DNA from: Mesorhizobium plurifarium
GTDB lineage: Bacteria > Pseudomonadota > Alphaproteobacteria > Rhizobiales > Rhizobiaceae
Direction of reading: 5' to 3'
Assembly (NCBI GenBank): GCA_000824785.1
Contig: CCNB01000012.1
Coordinates: 195,319-259,318, forward strand
Length of the DNA stretch: 64,000 bases
Shown here: piece after piece, positions 34,650-44,132 of the stretch
Layout: each line of letters starts with the position of its first letter
Numbering within the stretch: the stretch's first letter is position 1
The notes under the pieces: generated by a model
Databases searched by the model: none
What the model saw: the letters and a program-made list of their open reading frames with translations, nothing else
What the model was told of the DNA's origin: nothing
Position numbers and translations under genes: made by a program

Positions 34650-35579
34650 TCACAACGTCTTCAGCAGTTCCGGCAGAATGACGAAGAGATCGCCGACGAG
34701 GCCGTAGTCGGCGACCTGAAAGATGGGTGCCTCCTCGTCCTTGTTGATGGCGACGATGATCTTCGATTCCTTCATGCCGGCCAGATGCTGAATGGCGCCG
34801 GAAACACCGACGGCGATGTAAAGGTCGGGAGCGACCACCTTGCCGGTTTGGCCGACCTGCCAGTCGTTGGGGGCGTAGCCAGCGTCGACGGCGGCACGGC
34901 TGGCGCCGACAGCGGCGCCGAGCTTGTCGGCAACCGGTAGGATGACTTCCTGGAATTTCTCCGAGGAGCCCAGCGCGCGGCCGCCCGAGATGATGATCTT
35001 GGCCGAGGTCAGCTCCGGACGGTCGTTTTTCGATACTTGGTTTTCCACAAAGGCCGAAACGCCCGGATCGGCTGCCGCCGCGATAGGTTCGACGGCAGCC
35101 GAATCGCCCTGGGAGGCTGCGGCAAAGGAAGCGGTGCGGACCGTGATCACCTTCTTTGCCTCGGTGGCCTGCACGGTCTGGATGGCGTTGCCGGCATAGA
35201 TCGGCCGCTTGAAGGTGTCTGGCGAGACCACCTCGATGATCTCGGAAATCTGCGCGACGTCGAGCAGGGCCGCGACGCGCGGCGCGACGTTCTTGCCCGA
35301 CGAGGTGGCAGGGGCGACGATCGTGTCGTAGAAGCCGGCGAGCGAGATCACGAGCGCTGCGGTCGGCTCCGCCAGGCGCTCGGCGAGCTCGTCGGCTTCG
35401 GCGAGCAGCACCTTACGAACACCTTTCAGCTTGGCGGCGGCGTCGGCCGCGCCCTTGGCGCCTTTGCCGGCCACAAGCACATCGACATCGGAACCGATCT
35501 GGAGCGCCGCCGACAGCGCCTTTGCAGTGTGGTCGGAAAGCGTTGCGTTGTCATGCTCGGCTATCACAAGGATGGTCAT
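34650..35579 (-). CDS. etfA: Electron transfer flavoprotein alpha subunit
   Basis: This 309-residue EtfA has the N-terminal domain [20 protein letters not shown] and the FAD-binding C-terminal domain [15 protein letters not shown], the [19 protein letters not shown] segment and [19 protein letters not shown]. With EtfB it carries electrons from flavin dehydrogenases to ETF:quinone oxidoreductase. Its ATG overlaps the stop of the small gene at 35576-35761 (ATGA). The neighbouring amine-type FAD dehydrogenase at 36552 is the natural electron donor. This may be a dedicated second ETF rather than the housekeeping copy. Confidence 0.95.
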   Translation of the reverse strand: MTILVIAEHDNATLSDHTAKALSAALQIGSDVDVLVAGKGAKGAADAAAKLKGVRKVLLAEADELAERLAEPTAALVISLAGFYDTIVAPATSSGKNVAPRVAALLDVAQISEIIEVVSPDTFKRPIYAGNAIQTVQATEAKKVITVRTASFAAASQGDSAAVEPIAAAADPGVSAFVENQVSKNDRPELTSAKIIISGGRALGSSEKFQEVILPVADKLGAAVGASRAAVDAGYAPNDWQVGQTGKVVAPDLYIAVGVSGAIQHLAGMKESKIIVAINKDEEAPIFQVADYGLVGDLFVILPELLKTL

Positions 35580-35761
35580 TTCGTATTGGTCCCGTTTGAA
35601 TGCAATTGCCGAGTCCCCAGCGACATGGCCAATCTCTTTGCACTGCTGGTGGTCCTCTCCGCTTCATCCAACCGGCTTTTGGTGACCGCGGCTCGGAGTG
35701 CCTTCTCCGTCTCGGCTGACAGTCTCGAATGGCGAATCAGGGAGGATGTTGTTTCGCTCAT
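35576..35761 (-). CDS. Small hypothetical protein between etfB and etfA
   Basis: A 61-codon frame starts 9 bases after the etfB stop and ends in an ATGA overlap with the etfA start, a spacing typical of genuine co-translated genes. The product is polar and rich in Ser, Thr, Arg and Ala (SETTSSLIRHSRLSAETEKALRA at the start region), predicted helical, with no signal or membrane segment. No family is recognised. It may be a real small protein or simply a coupling ORF. Confidence 0.4.
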   Translation of the reverse strand: MSETTSSLIRHSRLSAETEKALRAAVTKSRLDEAERTTSSAKRLAMSLGTRQLHSNGTNTK

Positions 35762-35770
35762 TGCCCTGCC

Positions 35771-36520
35771 TCAGAGCACGCCGGCTTCGTTCTTGAGCTT
35801 TTCGACCAATTCGGCCACGCTCTCGACCTTGACGCCCGCCTTGCGGCCGCCCGGCTCTTCGGTCTTGATCACCTTCAGCCGCGGCTTGACGTCGGCGCCG
35901 TAGTCGGCCGGGGTCTTCTCGTCGAGCGGCTTCTTCTTGGCCTTCATGATGTTGGGCAGCGAGGCATAACGCGGCTGGTTGAGGCGAAGGTCGGCGGTGA
36001 CGATCGCCGGCATCTTCAGCTCCACCGTCTGAAGCCCGCCGTCGACCTCGCGCGTCACCTTGGCATGATCGCCGGCGAGCTCGATCTTGGAGGCGAAAGT
36101 GCCCTGCGCCCAGCCGAGCAGCGCGGCCAGCATCTGGCCGGTCTGGTTCGAATCGTCGTCGATCGCCTGCTTGCCGAGGATCACGAGGCCGGGCTTCTCC
36201 GCCTCGACCACGCCCTTCAGCACCTTGGCGACGCCGAGCGGCTCGGTCTGCTCGTCGGTCTTGACCAGGATGGCGCGGTCGGCGCCCATGGCGAGAGCGG
36301 TGCGCAGCGTCTCCTGCGCCTGCTGCGGGCCGACCGAGACGACGATGATCTCCTCCGCCTTGCCGGCTTCCTTGATGCGGATCGCTTCCTCGACCGCGAT
36401 CTCGTCGAACGGGTTCATCGCCATCTTGACGTTGGCGAGCTCGACGCCCAGTCCGTCGGCCTTCACCCGGACCTTGACGTTCGCATCCACAACCCGCTTC
36501 ACGGGAACGAGCAGCTTCAT
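35771..36520 (-). CDS. etfB: Electron transfer flavoprotein beta subunit
   Basis: This 249-residue EtfB begins [19 protein letters not shown] and has [36 protein letters not shown] and [19 protein letters not shown]. The C-terminal signature [27 protein letters not shown] matches the ETF-beta recognition region. It binds AMP and pairs with EtfA. It is followed by a small gene and etfA, and preceded by an FAD dehydrogenase and an HpaI-type aldolase on the same strand. Confidence 0.95.
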   Translation of the reverse strand: MKLLVPVKRVVDANVKVRVKADGLGVELANVKMAMNPFDEIAVEEAIRIKEAGKAEEIIVVSVGPQQAQETLRTALAMGADRAILVKTDEQTEPLGVAKVLKGVVEAEKPGLVILGKQAIDDDSNQTGQMLAALLGWAQGTFASKIELAGDHAKVTREVDGGLQTVELKMPAIVTADLRLNQPRYASLPNIMKAKKKPLDEKTPADYGADVKPRLKVIKTEEPGGRKAGVKVESVAELVEKLKNEAGVL

Positions 36521-36551
36521 TTGATTATCCTGTTGTGAGCGCTTAGCGACT

Positions 36552-37769
36552 TCAGATCACGGCTTCTTCGAGGAAGGGTTCGTTTCGTGGGATGCGCTCG
36601 TAGCAGAACGGCGACAGGTCGAGCGTCTGGAAGGCTCCATGGATGATGAGTTCGGATACCGCCCGACCGACCGCCGGCGACTGCTGCAGGCCGTGGCCGG
36701 AGAAGCCGTTGGCGAACATGAAGTTCTTCACCTCGGGGTGGAAGCCGACGATGCCGTTGTGGTCGAGCATGTTGTACTCGTAGTGGCCGGTCCAGCTGGT
36801 CTGGACCTTCAGCGCGTCGAAGGCCGGGATGCGATGCCAGAGCGACGGCCAGATATAGTCGTCGAACTCCTCGAAATGCATATCGAAGTCGTCGTAGTCG
36901 GCCGGCCCATCGCCCTGCGGCGTGTTGCCGGTGAGGAAGAGCTCGCCTTCGGGGCGTACGAATGTGCCGGAAAGATCGATGACATTGGGCATGCGGCCGG
37001 GGATCGGATTGGCGCTGGCAAAGACGAAGCTGTAGCGCTTGTAGGGCGCGACCGGAATGGACAGCCCGGCCATTGCCGCGACCTGCTGCGCGCGCGGGCC
37101 TGCCGCGTTGACCAAGGTGCCGCAAGCGACCGTCTCGCCGGTCGCGAGCCGTGCCGAGATCACCCGCCCGTCGACGACATCCAATCCCGTCACGGCGTTA
37201 TCGATATATTCGACGCCACTGGCGCGCGCGGCGCGGCGGAAGCCGTTGAGCAGGCCCATCGAATCGAACCAGCCCTCTTCGCGAGCGCCCCACGAGCCGC
37301 CGCCGAGGTCGTCGACATTGAGCCAGGGGAAGCGCTCCTTCAGCGCGCCCGGATCGAGGAAGACCGTATGAGCGCCGAGGCTGCGCTGCAACTCGACCCG
37401 TTCCTTGGCCGCTTCCACGCCTTCCGGTGAGCAGCAATAGAGATATCCATGTTCCTTGAAGCCGAGATCGGGGGCCGTCTCATTCGGGTAGAATGGCGCC
37501 ATCCGCTCCTGGAAGGTTCGGATGATCTCGATGCCGAACTGGCTGATCTTCACATTGATCGGATTGGAATATTGCTGGCGGATGGCGCTGGTCGAAAGCG
37601 CGGTCGAGGAGAATTCGTAGCTTGAGTCGCGCTCGACTACCAGGATCGAGGCGCCGCTGCCCAGCGCCTGGCTCAGCCAATAGGCCGTCGACGAGCCGAT
37701 GACGGCGCCGCCGACAATCACGATGTCATAGGCGCTGCGCGACGGTGCTTTGTAAGGGGGGATCGCCAC
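36552..37769 (-). CDS. FAD-dependent oxidoreductase (DAO family; sarcosine/D-amino-acid dehydrogenase-like)
   Basis: This 405-residue flavoenzyme has [21 protein letters not shown] for the dinucleotide site and the [18 protein letters not shown] segment seen in many DAO-type dehydrogenases. It also has [19 protein letters not shown], and the C-terminal [37 protein letters not shown] closes the FAD site. Immediate linkage to etfBA downstream suggests it delivers electrons to ETF, as dimethylglycine and sarcosine dehydrogenases do. The substrate, probably a secondary amine or D-amino acid, is inferred from family only. Confidence 0.9.
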   Translation of the reverse strand: MAIPPYKAPSRSAYDIVIVGGAVIGSSTAYWLSQALGSGASILVVERDSSYEFSSTALSTSAIRQQYSNPINVKISQFGIEIIRTFQERMAPFYPNETAPDLGFKEHGYLYCCSPEGVEAAKERVELQRSLGAHTVFLDPGALKERFPWLNVDDLGGGSWGAREEGWFDSMGLLNGFRRAARASGVEYIDNAVTGLDVVDGRVISARLATGETVACGTLVNAAGPRAQQVAAMAGLSIPVAPYKRYSFVFASANPIPGRMPNVIDLSGTFVRPEGELFLTGNTPQGDGPADYDDFDMHFEEFDDYIWPSLWHRIPAFDALKVQTSWTGHYEYNMLDHNGIVGFHPEVKNFMFANGFSGHGLQQSPAVGRAVSELIIHGAFQTLDLSPFCYERIPRNEPFLEEAVI

Positions 37770-37800
37770 GGCTGTCTCTCCGCTCTGCTGGTTGCCGCTC

Positions 37801-38565
37801 TTATTGACTGAACGACGCGATCAGGGCGTCCGAGCCCCGCGCCAGCAGGCCGAGGTCGGAGCCCACCGCAACCATCGTGAAGCCGTCGGCGAGATAGCGG
37901 TCGGCATCGGCCTTCACCGGAGCCAGGATGCCGCTGGCCTTGCCTGCCGACGCAGCGGCTTTGCGAACGGACGATATCGCCTGCTGCACGTGCGCGGCGC
38001 CGGGATTGCCCATCGCGCCCATATTGGTGGAAAGGTCGCCCGGCCCGACGAAGAGAACATCTACCCCGTCGACCGCCGCGATCTCGGCGGCGTTGGCGAC
38101 ACCAGTCTCATCCTCGATCTGCACGGCGAGCAGCTGCTGCTCGCGCGCTTTTGCATGATAGCCGGCAATGCGGCCGAAGGCGTTGGCGCGGTGACCGACC
38201 GAGAAGCCGCGGAAGCCGCCGGGAGCATAGGTCATGGCGGCAATGATCGCGCGCGCCTGCTCGGCCGTGCGCACATTGGGGATCATCAGGCTGCGGGCCC
38301 CGACATCGAGCGCCTGCTTCATCAGATTCGCATCGTCCGACGGCAAGCGCACCACGGCTTCGCAAGGAAACGCCGCAGCGACCTGAAGCTGCGCCATGAT
38401 GCTGCGCAGATCGTTCGGGCTGTGCTCGCCGTCGATCAGCAGCCAGCCCGCCCCGGAGCCTGCTACGACCTCGGTGGTGAGCGCGGAGGCCAGCGAGCAC
38501 CAGATGCCGATATGAGCCCGGCCGGCCTGAACGGCCGTCTTCAGCGAATTGATGCGCTCTTGCAT
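37801..38565 (-). CDS. HpcH/HpaI aldolase family protein
   Basis: This 254-residue class II pyruvate aldolase of the HpaI type is the second in the window. GSGAGWLLIDGEHSPNDLRSI, LDVGARSLMIPNVRTAEQARAI, the metal-binding Glu in VQIEDETGVANAAEI and Asp in VLFVGPGDLSTNMG are present. The ATG at 38565 follows GGAGG by 11 bases. An ATG at 38583 and a longer frame to 38661 are less likely because they run into the promoter region. It is divergent from the GarR-like gene across the 38607 palindrome and would cleave a 4-hydroxy-2-oxo acid intermediate. Confidence 0.9.
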   Translation of the reverse strand: MQERINSLKTAVQAGRAHIGIWCSLASALTTEVVAGSGAGWLLIDGEHSPNDLRSIMAQLQVAAAFPCEAVVRLPSDDANLMKQALDVGARSLMIPNVRTAEQARAIIAAMTYAPGGFRGFSVGHRANAFGRIAGYHAKAREQQLLAVQIEDETGVANAAEIAAVDGVDVLFVGPGDLSTNMGAMGNPGAAHVQQAISSVRKAAASAGKASGILAPVKADADRYLADGFTMVAVGSDLGLLARGSDALIASFSQ

Positions 38566-38596
38566 TTTGCGATCGGCCTCCATAGAAACGGCGGGA

Positions 38597-38625
38597 TTGA
38601 AATTTGTATGATGTCCTATATCATA
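38597..38625 (+). promoter_or_regulatory. Divergent promoter region with TATGAT-N7-ATCATA palindrome
   Basis: TTGAAA (38597-38602) and TATCAT (38619-38624) are 16 bases apart and form a rightward sigma70-like promoter about 60 bases before the GarR-like gene. The 19-bp palindrome TATGAT-N7-ATCATA (38607-38625) overlaps the -10 and is a good candidate operator for the FadR-type regulator encoded at 41603. Confidence 0.5.
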
Positions 38626-38682
38626 TGATTTTATGGAGCCGCAAGACCGATCTGCGGCCAAAGTCGCTCAAAGGAGTTGCAC

Positions 38683-39573
38683 ATGCAAATCGGCTTCATC
38701 GGGCTAGGCGTCATGGGCGCGCCGATGGCGCGGCATCTCGCCGATGCCGGGCACGGGATCGTCACGGTGCTGAACCGCTCCCCTCTTCCAACGGATCTGA
38801 AAGCATCTGTCGTCGCCTCTCCCGCCGAGGTGGCAAGGACGTCCGAGATCGTGATCACCATGCTACCCGACACACCTGACGTGGAACGTGTCCTGCTCGG
38901 GCGGAACGGTGTGCTGGAAGGAATCTCGGCCGGCAAGCAGGTGATCGACATGAGCTCGATCAGCCCGATCGCCACGGCCGAGTTCGCCGCAAAGATCAGG
39001 GAAGCAGGCGCCGGCTATCTCGATGCGCCGGTTTCCGGCGGCGAGGTCGGAGCCAAGGCGGCGAGCCTCACCATCATGGTCGGCGGGCCGGCTGCAGAGT
39101 TCGAGCGGGCGCTGCCGATCTTTGAGAAGCTCGGCAAGAACATCACCTTGATCGGCGAACGGAACGGCGCCGGCCAGACCTGCAAGATCGCCAATCAGAT
39201 CATCGTCGCTCTCAACATCGAGGCCGTCGCCGAAGCGCTGGTCTTTGCCGGCAAGGCCGGTTGCGACCCGGCCAGGGTGCGCAGCGCGCTGATGGGCGGC
39301 TTTGCCTCCTCGCGCGTGCTCGAGGTGCATGGCGAGCGCATGATCGCCCGCAGCTTCGCGCCGGGTTTTCGAATCCGGCTGCACCAGAAGGACCTCAATC
39401 TCGCGCTGGAAAGCGCGCGGGCGCTCGGCGTCGCCCTGCCGGGCACGGCAACGGCGCAGCAGCTGATGAATGCCTGTTCGGCCCGGGCGGGCGGCGCAGA
39501 AGCCGACCATTCGTCGCTCGTGCGGGCTCTCGAGATCCTGAGCGACTACGAACTCTCAAACGGAAAGGAATAA
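38683..39573 (+). CDS. NAD(P)-dependent 3-hydroxyacid dehydrogenase (GarR/3-hydroxyisobutyrate dehydrogenase family)
   Basis: This 296-residue beta-hydroxyacid dehydrogenase has the cofactor motif IGFIGLGVMGAPMARHLADAG, the substrate-binding DAPVSGGEVGAKAASLTIMVGG and the catalytic Lys in GAGQTCKIANQII. This is the tartronate-semialdehyde reductase/3-hydroxyisobutyrate dehydrogenase type. AAGGAG lies 6 bases before the ATG at 38683. It is the first gene of the rightward operon and is followed after 3 bases by the AroE-like gene. Glyoxylate or tartronate semialdehyde from the HpaI-type aldolase could be its substrate. This is inference. Confidence 0.9.
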   Translation: MQIGFIGLGVMGAPMARHLADAGHGIVTVLNRSPLPTDLKASVVASPAEVARTSEIVITMLPDTPDVERVLLGRNGVLEGISAGKQVIDMSSISPIATAEFAAKIREAGAGYLDAPVSGGEVGAKAASLTIMVGGPAAEFERALPIFEKLGKNITLIGERNGAGQTCKIANQIIVALNIEAVAEALVFAGKAGCDPARVRSALMGGFASSRVLEVHGERMIARSFAPGFRIRLHQKDLNLALESARALGVALPGTATAQQLMNACSARAGGAEADHSSLVRALEILSDYELSNGKE

Positions 39574-39576
39574 CCG

Positions 39577-40389
39577 ATGCGCGGAACCGGCAAGGCCGAC
39601 GTCTTCGTCATGCTGGCCCATCCCGTGGGCCATGCGAAGAGCCCCGGTATCTTCAACGAAATCTTCGAGCAGAAGGGGCTCGACAGCCTGATGGTGCCGT
39701 TGAGCTGCCGTCCGGAGGACTTCGATACTTTTTGGGCCGGCATCACGGCGGCGGAAAACATCCGCGGCGTGATCATTTCGGTGCCCTACAAGGTCCCGGT
39801 CTACCACAAATGCGCGGCCGCCCATGACCGCGCCGCGCGCGTGCGGAGCGCGAATTCCGTGCGCCGGCAGGCTGACGGCAGCTGGTATGCCGATAATTTC
39901 GACGGCGTCGGCTTCATCGACGGATTGAAGGCGGGCGGGCACCAGATCGCCGGCAAGCGTATCCTCCAGGTCGGCGCCGGCGGCGCGGGCGCCTCGCTGA
40001 CCTACTGCCTCGCCGAAGAAGGCGCGGCGGAAATCCGTTTGACCGATATCGACAGGGAACGCGCGCAAAAACTCGCTGCACTGGTCAATGAGGCTTTTCC
40101 CAACTGCCGCATCGAGGTGGGAGAGCCCGATCCATCCGGCATGGACATGGCGATCAACGCCACGCCGTCCGGGCTGAAGGCCGGCGATCCATTGCCGATG
40201 GATGTGAGCAAGCTGACGCCGCAGATGACGATCGTCGACATCATCATGGAGCCGGCCGAGACGCCGCTGCTCAAGGCGGCGAAGGCGATCGGCTGCCGCA
40301 TCCAGCCGGGCCGGCCGATGATGGATTTCCAGGTCGAGGCCATGGCCGCATTCTTCGACATCGAACGGAAGGACCGCCGCAATGGCTGA
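39577..40389 (+). CDS. Shikimate dehydrogenase-family protein (AroE-like paralogue)
   Basis: This 270-residue protein of the shikimate/quinate dehydrogenase family has the substrate domain VMLAHPVGHAKSPGIFNEIF, GVIISVPYKVPVYHKC with the catalytic Lys, and DNFDGVGFIDGL. The Rossmann motif is LQVGAGGAGASLTYCLAEEG, followed by TDIDRERAQKLA (Asp favours NAD). The catabolic operon context and HAKSPGI in place of the usual HSxSP suggest a catabolic role, perhaps quinate- or amino-shikimate-like, and not aromatic biosynthesis. It overlaps the next SDR gene by 8 bases. Confidence 0.88.
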   Translation: MRGTGKADVFVMLAHPVGHAKSPGIFNEIFEQKGLDSLMVPLSCRPEDFDTFWAGITAAENIRGVIISVPYKVPVYHKCAAAHDRAARVRSANSVRRQADGSWYADNFDGVGFIDGLKAGGHQIAGKRILQVGAGGAGASLTYCLAEEGAAEIRLTDIDRERAQKLAALVNEAFPNCRIEVGEPDPSGMDMAINATPSGLKAGDPLPMDVSKLTPQMTIVDIIMEPAETPLLKAAKAIGCRIQPGRPMMDFQVEAMAAFFDIERKDRRNG

Positions 40390-41188
40390 CGTATCGACCG
40401 CCGTCGTCATCGGCGGCACGTCCGGCATCGGCCGCGCGATCGCCGAGCGCTTCGCCGAGGATGGATATCACGTGGTCGTCGCCGGCCGAGACGCCGTTCG
40501 CGGCAAGCAAGCGGCAAGCGCGTGCGAGAGCATAGGCGCGCCACGCGCGCTCTTCGTCCAGACGGATATCGGCGATCCCGCCTCGGTAGAAGCGCTGGCG
40601 CAAGCCGTCGGCGATGCCTTCGGCACGCCGCATGTCGTGGTCAATTGCGCCGGCATCCTGCAGAGCGGCAAGCATGTGCTCGACCAGGACCTCTCCGAAG
40701 ACGAGCAGATGTGGCGCATCAACTATCGCGGCACGCTGCTTGGCTGTCAGGTATTTGGGCGGCTGATGTCGGCTGCCGGACGCGGCGCGATCCTCAATGT
40801 CGGGTCGCTCGCCTCTTTCGCGCCGCTGTCGCTTCCTGCTTACACGCCCGGCAAGCATGCGGTGCTGGCCCTCACCCAGATCCTGGCCGCGGAGCTCGGC
40901 CCGCATGGGGTTCGCGTCAACGCCGTGGCGCCCGGCTACACGCTGTCGGACGGACTGAAGGCGAAGATCGCCAAGGGTGAACGCAACCCGGAAGCGATCC
41001 AGGCCACGACTGCGCTGCGCCGCTTCGTCGAACCTCGCGATGTCGCGGAGGCGGCCTTGTTCCTCTGCTCGGACCGCGCGGCCTCGATCACCGGCGTCAC
41101 GCTTCCGGTCGATGCCGGCTGGCTCGTCCAGGCGCCTTACGCGCAATATTTGCAAGGCAATCCCATCCGGCAGACGCCGGCAATCTGA
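40382..41188 (+). CDS. SDR family oxidoreductase
   Basis: This 268-residue short-chain dehydrogenase has the IGGTSGIGRAIAERFAEDG cofactor motif, NCAG near residue 86, the catalytic Ser in NVGSLASFAP and Tyr-x3-Lys in YTPGKHAVLAL. VAGRDAVRGKQA after the second strand, with Arg, suggests NADP(H). The start lies inside the end of the AroE-like gene. It precedes the RidA gene by 10 bases. It probably oxidises or reduces a pathway alcohol. Confidence 0.9.
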   Translation: MADVSTAVVIGGTSGIGRAIAERFAEDGYHVVVAGRDAVRGKQAASACESIGAPRALFVQTDIGDPASVEALAQAVGDAFGTPHVVVNCAGILQSGKHVLDQDLSEDEQMWRINYRGTLLGCQVFGRLMSAAGRGAILNVGSLASFAPLSLPAYTPGKHAVLALTQILAAELGPHGVRVNAVAPGYTLSDGLKAKIAKGERNPEAIQATTALRRFVEPRDVAEAALFLCSDRAASITGVTLPVDAGWLVQAPYAQYLQGNPIRQTPAI

Positions 41189-41198
41189 AAGGCATATC

Positions 41199-41546
41199 GT
41201 GAGCGATATCCAGCGTTTCGACTTCGACACCCGCATCCATCACGGCGTCATCCACAACGGCACGCTCTACCTCACCGGCCAGGTGGCGAGACCGGGGCAG
41301 TCCGCGGCCGACCAGATGCGCGAGGTGCTCGGCAAGATCGATGGTCTGCTCGCCAAGGCCGGCACCGACAAGACCCGTATCCTGCACGTCCAGATGTGGC
41401 TGGACGACGTGCGGGATTTCGATGAAGTGAACACGGCGTGGGACGCCTGGATGCCGAAGGAGCATGCGCCGGCGCGCTCTTCCGGCGAAGGACGGATGGC
41501 CAAGCCCGGCATGCTGGTCGAACTGATCGTCACCGCGGCGGTTTGA
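41199..41546 (+). CDS. RidA family protein (enamine/imine deaminase)
   Basis: This 115-residue RidA/YjgF protein has FDTRIHHGVIHNGTLYLTGQVAR, SAADQMREVLGKIDGLLAKAG, RILHVQMWLDDVRDFDEVN and the C-terminal HAPARSSGEGRMAKPGMLVELIV. The usual catalytic Arg of RidA is at the PAR motif (PARSSGE), which is retained. RidA hydrolyses reactive 2-iminoacid or enamine intermediates, so one may arise in this pathway. Translation starts at GTG with GAAAGG upstream, 10 bases after the SDR stop. Confidence 0.88.
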   Translation: MSDIQRFDFDTRIHHGVIHNGTLYLTGQVARPGQSAADQMREVLGKIDGLLAKAGTDKTRILHVQMWLDDVRDFDEVNTAWDAWMPKEHAPARSSGEGRMAKPGMLVELIVTAAV

Positions 41547-41602
41547 ACCGTCTTGCCGGTTCGGGCATCATCCCGAATCTGAACCTGAACGGAAGGACCT
41601 CA

Positions 41603-42388
41603 ATGACGAAGCGCAAGCCGCTTTCCACCGTGGTGGCGGAGAGCCTGGCCGAAAAGATCCGCTCCGGTGAATTGCAGCCCGGGGCGCAATTGCCGACCGA
41701 AGCGGAGCTTTGCGCCGAATATGATGTCAGCCGCACCGTGGTGCGCGAGGCGGTGGCGCGCCTGCGTTCGGAGGGTATGGTGGTGCCGCAGCAGGGACGC
41801 GGCATGTTCGTCAGCGAAACGCCGAGCCCGCGCAATTTTTCGATCCCCGACGAGGCGCTGCGCACCCTGCCGGAGACCATCGCTTTGCTCGAGCTCAGGC
41901 TGAGCGTGGAAGTGGAATCGGCAGGGCTCTGTGCCGAACGGCGGACCGACAAGGAGGCCAGCAATATCCGATCAATGATGGAGCAGATCGACGCGCAGCA
42001 GGCGGATCCCGCCGCCGTCCAGATTCACTACGACTATGATTTCCACCTCGCGATCGCCAAGGCGGCGCGCAACGAGTTCATCCACGGCTTCCTCGCCTAT
42101 CTCGGGCCGATGATCGTGCCGCGTTTCCAGCTCGGCTATGTCGTCCAGCCGGCGCTCAAGGACAGCTACTACGCGCGCATCCACAGCGAGCACAAAGCCA
42201 TCGTCGACGCCATCGAAAGGCAGGACGGCGGCAAGGCCCGGCAGGCCATGCGCAAGCATCTGCAAAATAGCCTGGGTCGCGTGCGCGCGCTGGCGAGAGC
42301 CTCCGGCGTCGAGGCGACGGACGCGAAGCAGAAGGCCGCCCGCTCTCTGTTCAAAGACATGAAGACGCCTGCCTCTCCGGGAGCATGA
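41603..42388 (+). CDS. FadR/GntR family transcriptional regulator (FCD domain)
   Basis: This 261-residue regulator has the winged helix KPLSTVVAESLAEKIRSGELQPG, the AQLPTEAELCAEYDVSRTVV segment and VVREAVARLRSEGMV, followed by an FCD domain with metal ligands in HYDYDFHLAIAKAA and IHSEHKAIVDAI and MRKHLQNSLGRV. The ATG follows GGAAGGA. It lies 57 bases after the RidA gene, at the end of the first operon segment. It is the likely regulator of the divergent promoter at 38600, which carries a palindrome. The effector is unknown, probably an organic acid. Confidence 0.9.
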   Translation: MTKRKPLSTVVAESLAEKIRSGELQPGAQLPTEAELCAEYDVSRTVVREAVARLRSEGMVVPQQGRGMFVSETPSPRNFSIPDEALRTLPETIALLELRLSVEVESAGLCAERRTDKEASNIRSMMEQIDAQQADPAAVQIHYDYDFHLAIAKAARNEFIHGFLAYLGPMIVPRFQLGYVVQPALKDSYYARIHSEHKAIVDAIERQDGGKARQAMRKHLQNSLGRVRALARASGVEATDAKQKAARSLFKDMKTPASPGA

Positions 42389-42605
42389 CTCTCTAATGGC
42401 AACGATTGCGGGTGATGGACCGCCTGAATTGCGAAAGCAATTTTTGACTGCCCCGCCTCGACAGCTGAGAGGAAAGGGGGGCACCTTCGCCCGGTTCTCA
42501 CCGATTGCTGCTCCTCCTAGCAGCGCGTGCAATGAACGATTTCTAAGCCTCCGCGTAATTTGTGAAAGTTGATCTTTCCTGTTTGCTGTTTTTCTTGGTT
42601 TTGCC

Positions 42606-42634
42606 GGATTGGCAAAAGTCACACACTAGGCTAG
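42606..42634 (+). promoter_or_regulatory. Candidate promoter of the SDR pair
   Basis: In the 264-base gap after the FadR-type gene, TTGGCA and TAGGTA lie 17 bases apart just upstream of the SDR start. The gap also contains a small GAAAG-N5-CTTTC repeat. No terminator was found in it. Coordinates are approximate to a base or two. Confidence 0.3.
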
Positions 42635-42652
42635 GTAATTGGGGAAGCCCAC

Positions 42653-43363
42653 GTGACCACAGCCTTCATCACAGGTGCGACGAGCGGCATAGGGCGCGCC
42701 ATGGCGGTCGCCTTGAGCGATGCCGGCTACGAGGTCTATGCGGTCGGACGCAGCAAGGCGGCGCTTAAAGCACTGCAGGCCGAGCGCCCGGGCATCGTGC
42801 CGATCGCCGTCGATGTCACCGATCGCGAAGCACTGGAATCGGTGTTGGCGGGCCTCACCATCGACGTCTTGATCAACAACGCCGGCATCATGCCGCCGCT
42901 CGGCAATTTCGCCGACATGAAAATCGCCGACATCGACACCACGCTGGAGGTGAACCTCAGCGCGGCGATCCTGCTCACCCGGCTCGTCGTGCCGCAGATG
43001 CGCGAGAGGCAGTCCGGCCACATATTGTTCACCGGTTCGGTCGCGGGCCACGCCGCATTCTCCAACATTGCCGTCTATGCCGCCACCAAGGCGGCCATCT
43101 CCGGTTTTGCCGGCGCGCTGCGCGCGGACCTCTCCCCATCCGGTATCCGGGTCACCGAGATCGTCGCCGGACGTGTCGAGACGCAGCTCTACAACGACAT
43201 CCTCGACACCAAGGCACGCGAAGCCATGTACGCCAGCAAAGTGGTGCAGCCGGATGACGTGGCCAGGATGGTCGTCGCTGTGCTGGCGCTCCCCGCATGG
43301 GCTGACGTTACCCGTTTCGACATCATGCCGACCTGGCCGACCTCGCCGAGCGGCACCAAGTAA
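42653..43363 (+). CDS. SDR family oxidoreductase
   Basis: This 236-residue short-chain dehydrogenase has [37 protein letters not shown] near residue 80, the catalytic Ser in [10 protein letters not shown] and Tyr-x3-Lys in [23 protein letters not shown] contains Arg after the second strand, favouring NADP(H). It starts at GTG with GGGGAAG before it. It is followed after 11 bases by a second SDR. The position before a LysR regulator and an importer suggests a role in the same catabolic block. Confidence 0.9.
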   Translation: MTTAFITGATSGIGRAMAVALSDAGYEVYAVGRSKAALKALQAERPGIVPIAVDVTDREALESVLAGLTIDVLINNAGIMPPLGNFADMKIADIDTTLEVNLSAAILLTRLVVPQMRERQSGHILFTGSVAGHAAFSNIAVYAATKAAISGFAGALRADLSPSGIRVTEIVAGRVETQLYNDILDTKAREAMYASKVVQPDDVARMVVAVLALPAWADVTRFDIMPTWPTSPSGTK

Positions 43364-43374
43364 GGAACCCTGGA

Positions 43375-44124
43375 ATGAAAGACCTTTCCGTTCTGATCGT
43401 TGGCGGCGGCGCCGGCCTCGGCGCTCTTCTCGCCCGCATGGCCGTCGAGGCCGGGGCGGCAAAGATCGGCATCATCGACATCAATAAGGAAGCCGCCGAG
43501 AGCGCGCTCGAACCGGCAAAGGCCAAGGGCCTGCCGACTGCGGCTGCCGTTTGCGACATCCAGATCGGCCCTCAATGCCACGCCGCCTTCGACGCAATCG
43601 TCGCGAAGCTCGGGCGCGTCGACACGCTGATCAATTGCGCCGCAATCTATCCGCGCCGGCCGCTCCTCGAAATCACCGACGCCGAGTGGGATGCCTCCAA
43701 CGGCATCAACATCAAGGGCACCTACCACATGATGGTGGCCGCCGTTCGCCACATGCAACGCCAAGAGCCGAAAGCCCAGGTGCGCGGGCGGATCGTCAAC
43801 CTGACATCCGTCGACGCCTTCAAGGCGCATCCGCAGAACGCGCATTATGCGGCCACCAAGGCCGCCGTCGTCAGCCTGACGCGCTCCTTCGCCCATTACG
43901 TCGCCAAGGACGGCATCCTGGTGAACTCGGTGGCGCCCGCCGGCATGGCCACCGAGAAGGCCAAGGCGCTCGGCTTCCTCGAGGAACTGGCCAAGGCAAG
44001 CCCGCTCGGCCGTGGCGCCGAGCCGACGGAAATCGCCGAATGGGTGCTCATGACCGGTGGGCCGAAGAACACCTACATGACCGGCGAAAACGTCATCGTT
44101 TCAGGCGGTTACATCTACGCCTGA
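43375..44124 (+). CDS. SDR family oxidoreductase
   Basis: This 249-residue short-chain dehydrogenase has a slightly unusual glycine motif, [22 protein letters not shown], then [13 protein letters not shown] with Asp suggesting NAD(H). It also has [10 protein letters not shown], the catalytic Ser in [10 protein letters not shown] and Tyr-x3-Lys in [12 protein letters not shown]. The C-terminal [12 protein letters not shown] is the usual SDR ending. It is closely spaced after the previous SDR. The substrate is unknown. Confidence 0.9.
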   Translation: MKDLSVLIVGGGAGLGALLARMAVEAGAAKIGIIDINKEAAESALEPAKAKGLPTAAAVCDIQIGPQCHAAFDAIVAKLGRVDTLINCAAIYPRRPLLEITDAEWDASNGINIKGTYHMMVAAVRHMQRQEPKAQVRGRIVNLTSVDAFKAHPQNAHYAATKAAVVSLTRSFAHYVAKDGILVNSVAPAGMATEKAKALGFLEELAKASPLGRGAEPTEIAEWVLMTGGPKNTYMTGENVIVSGGYIYA

Positions 44125-44132
44125 ACCAATTT

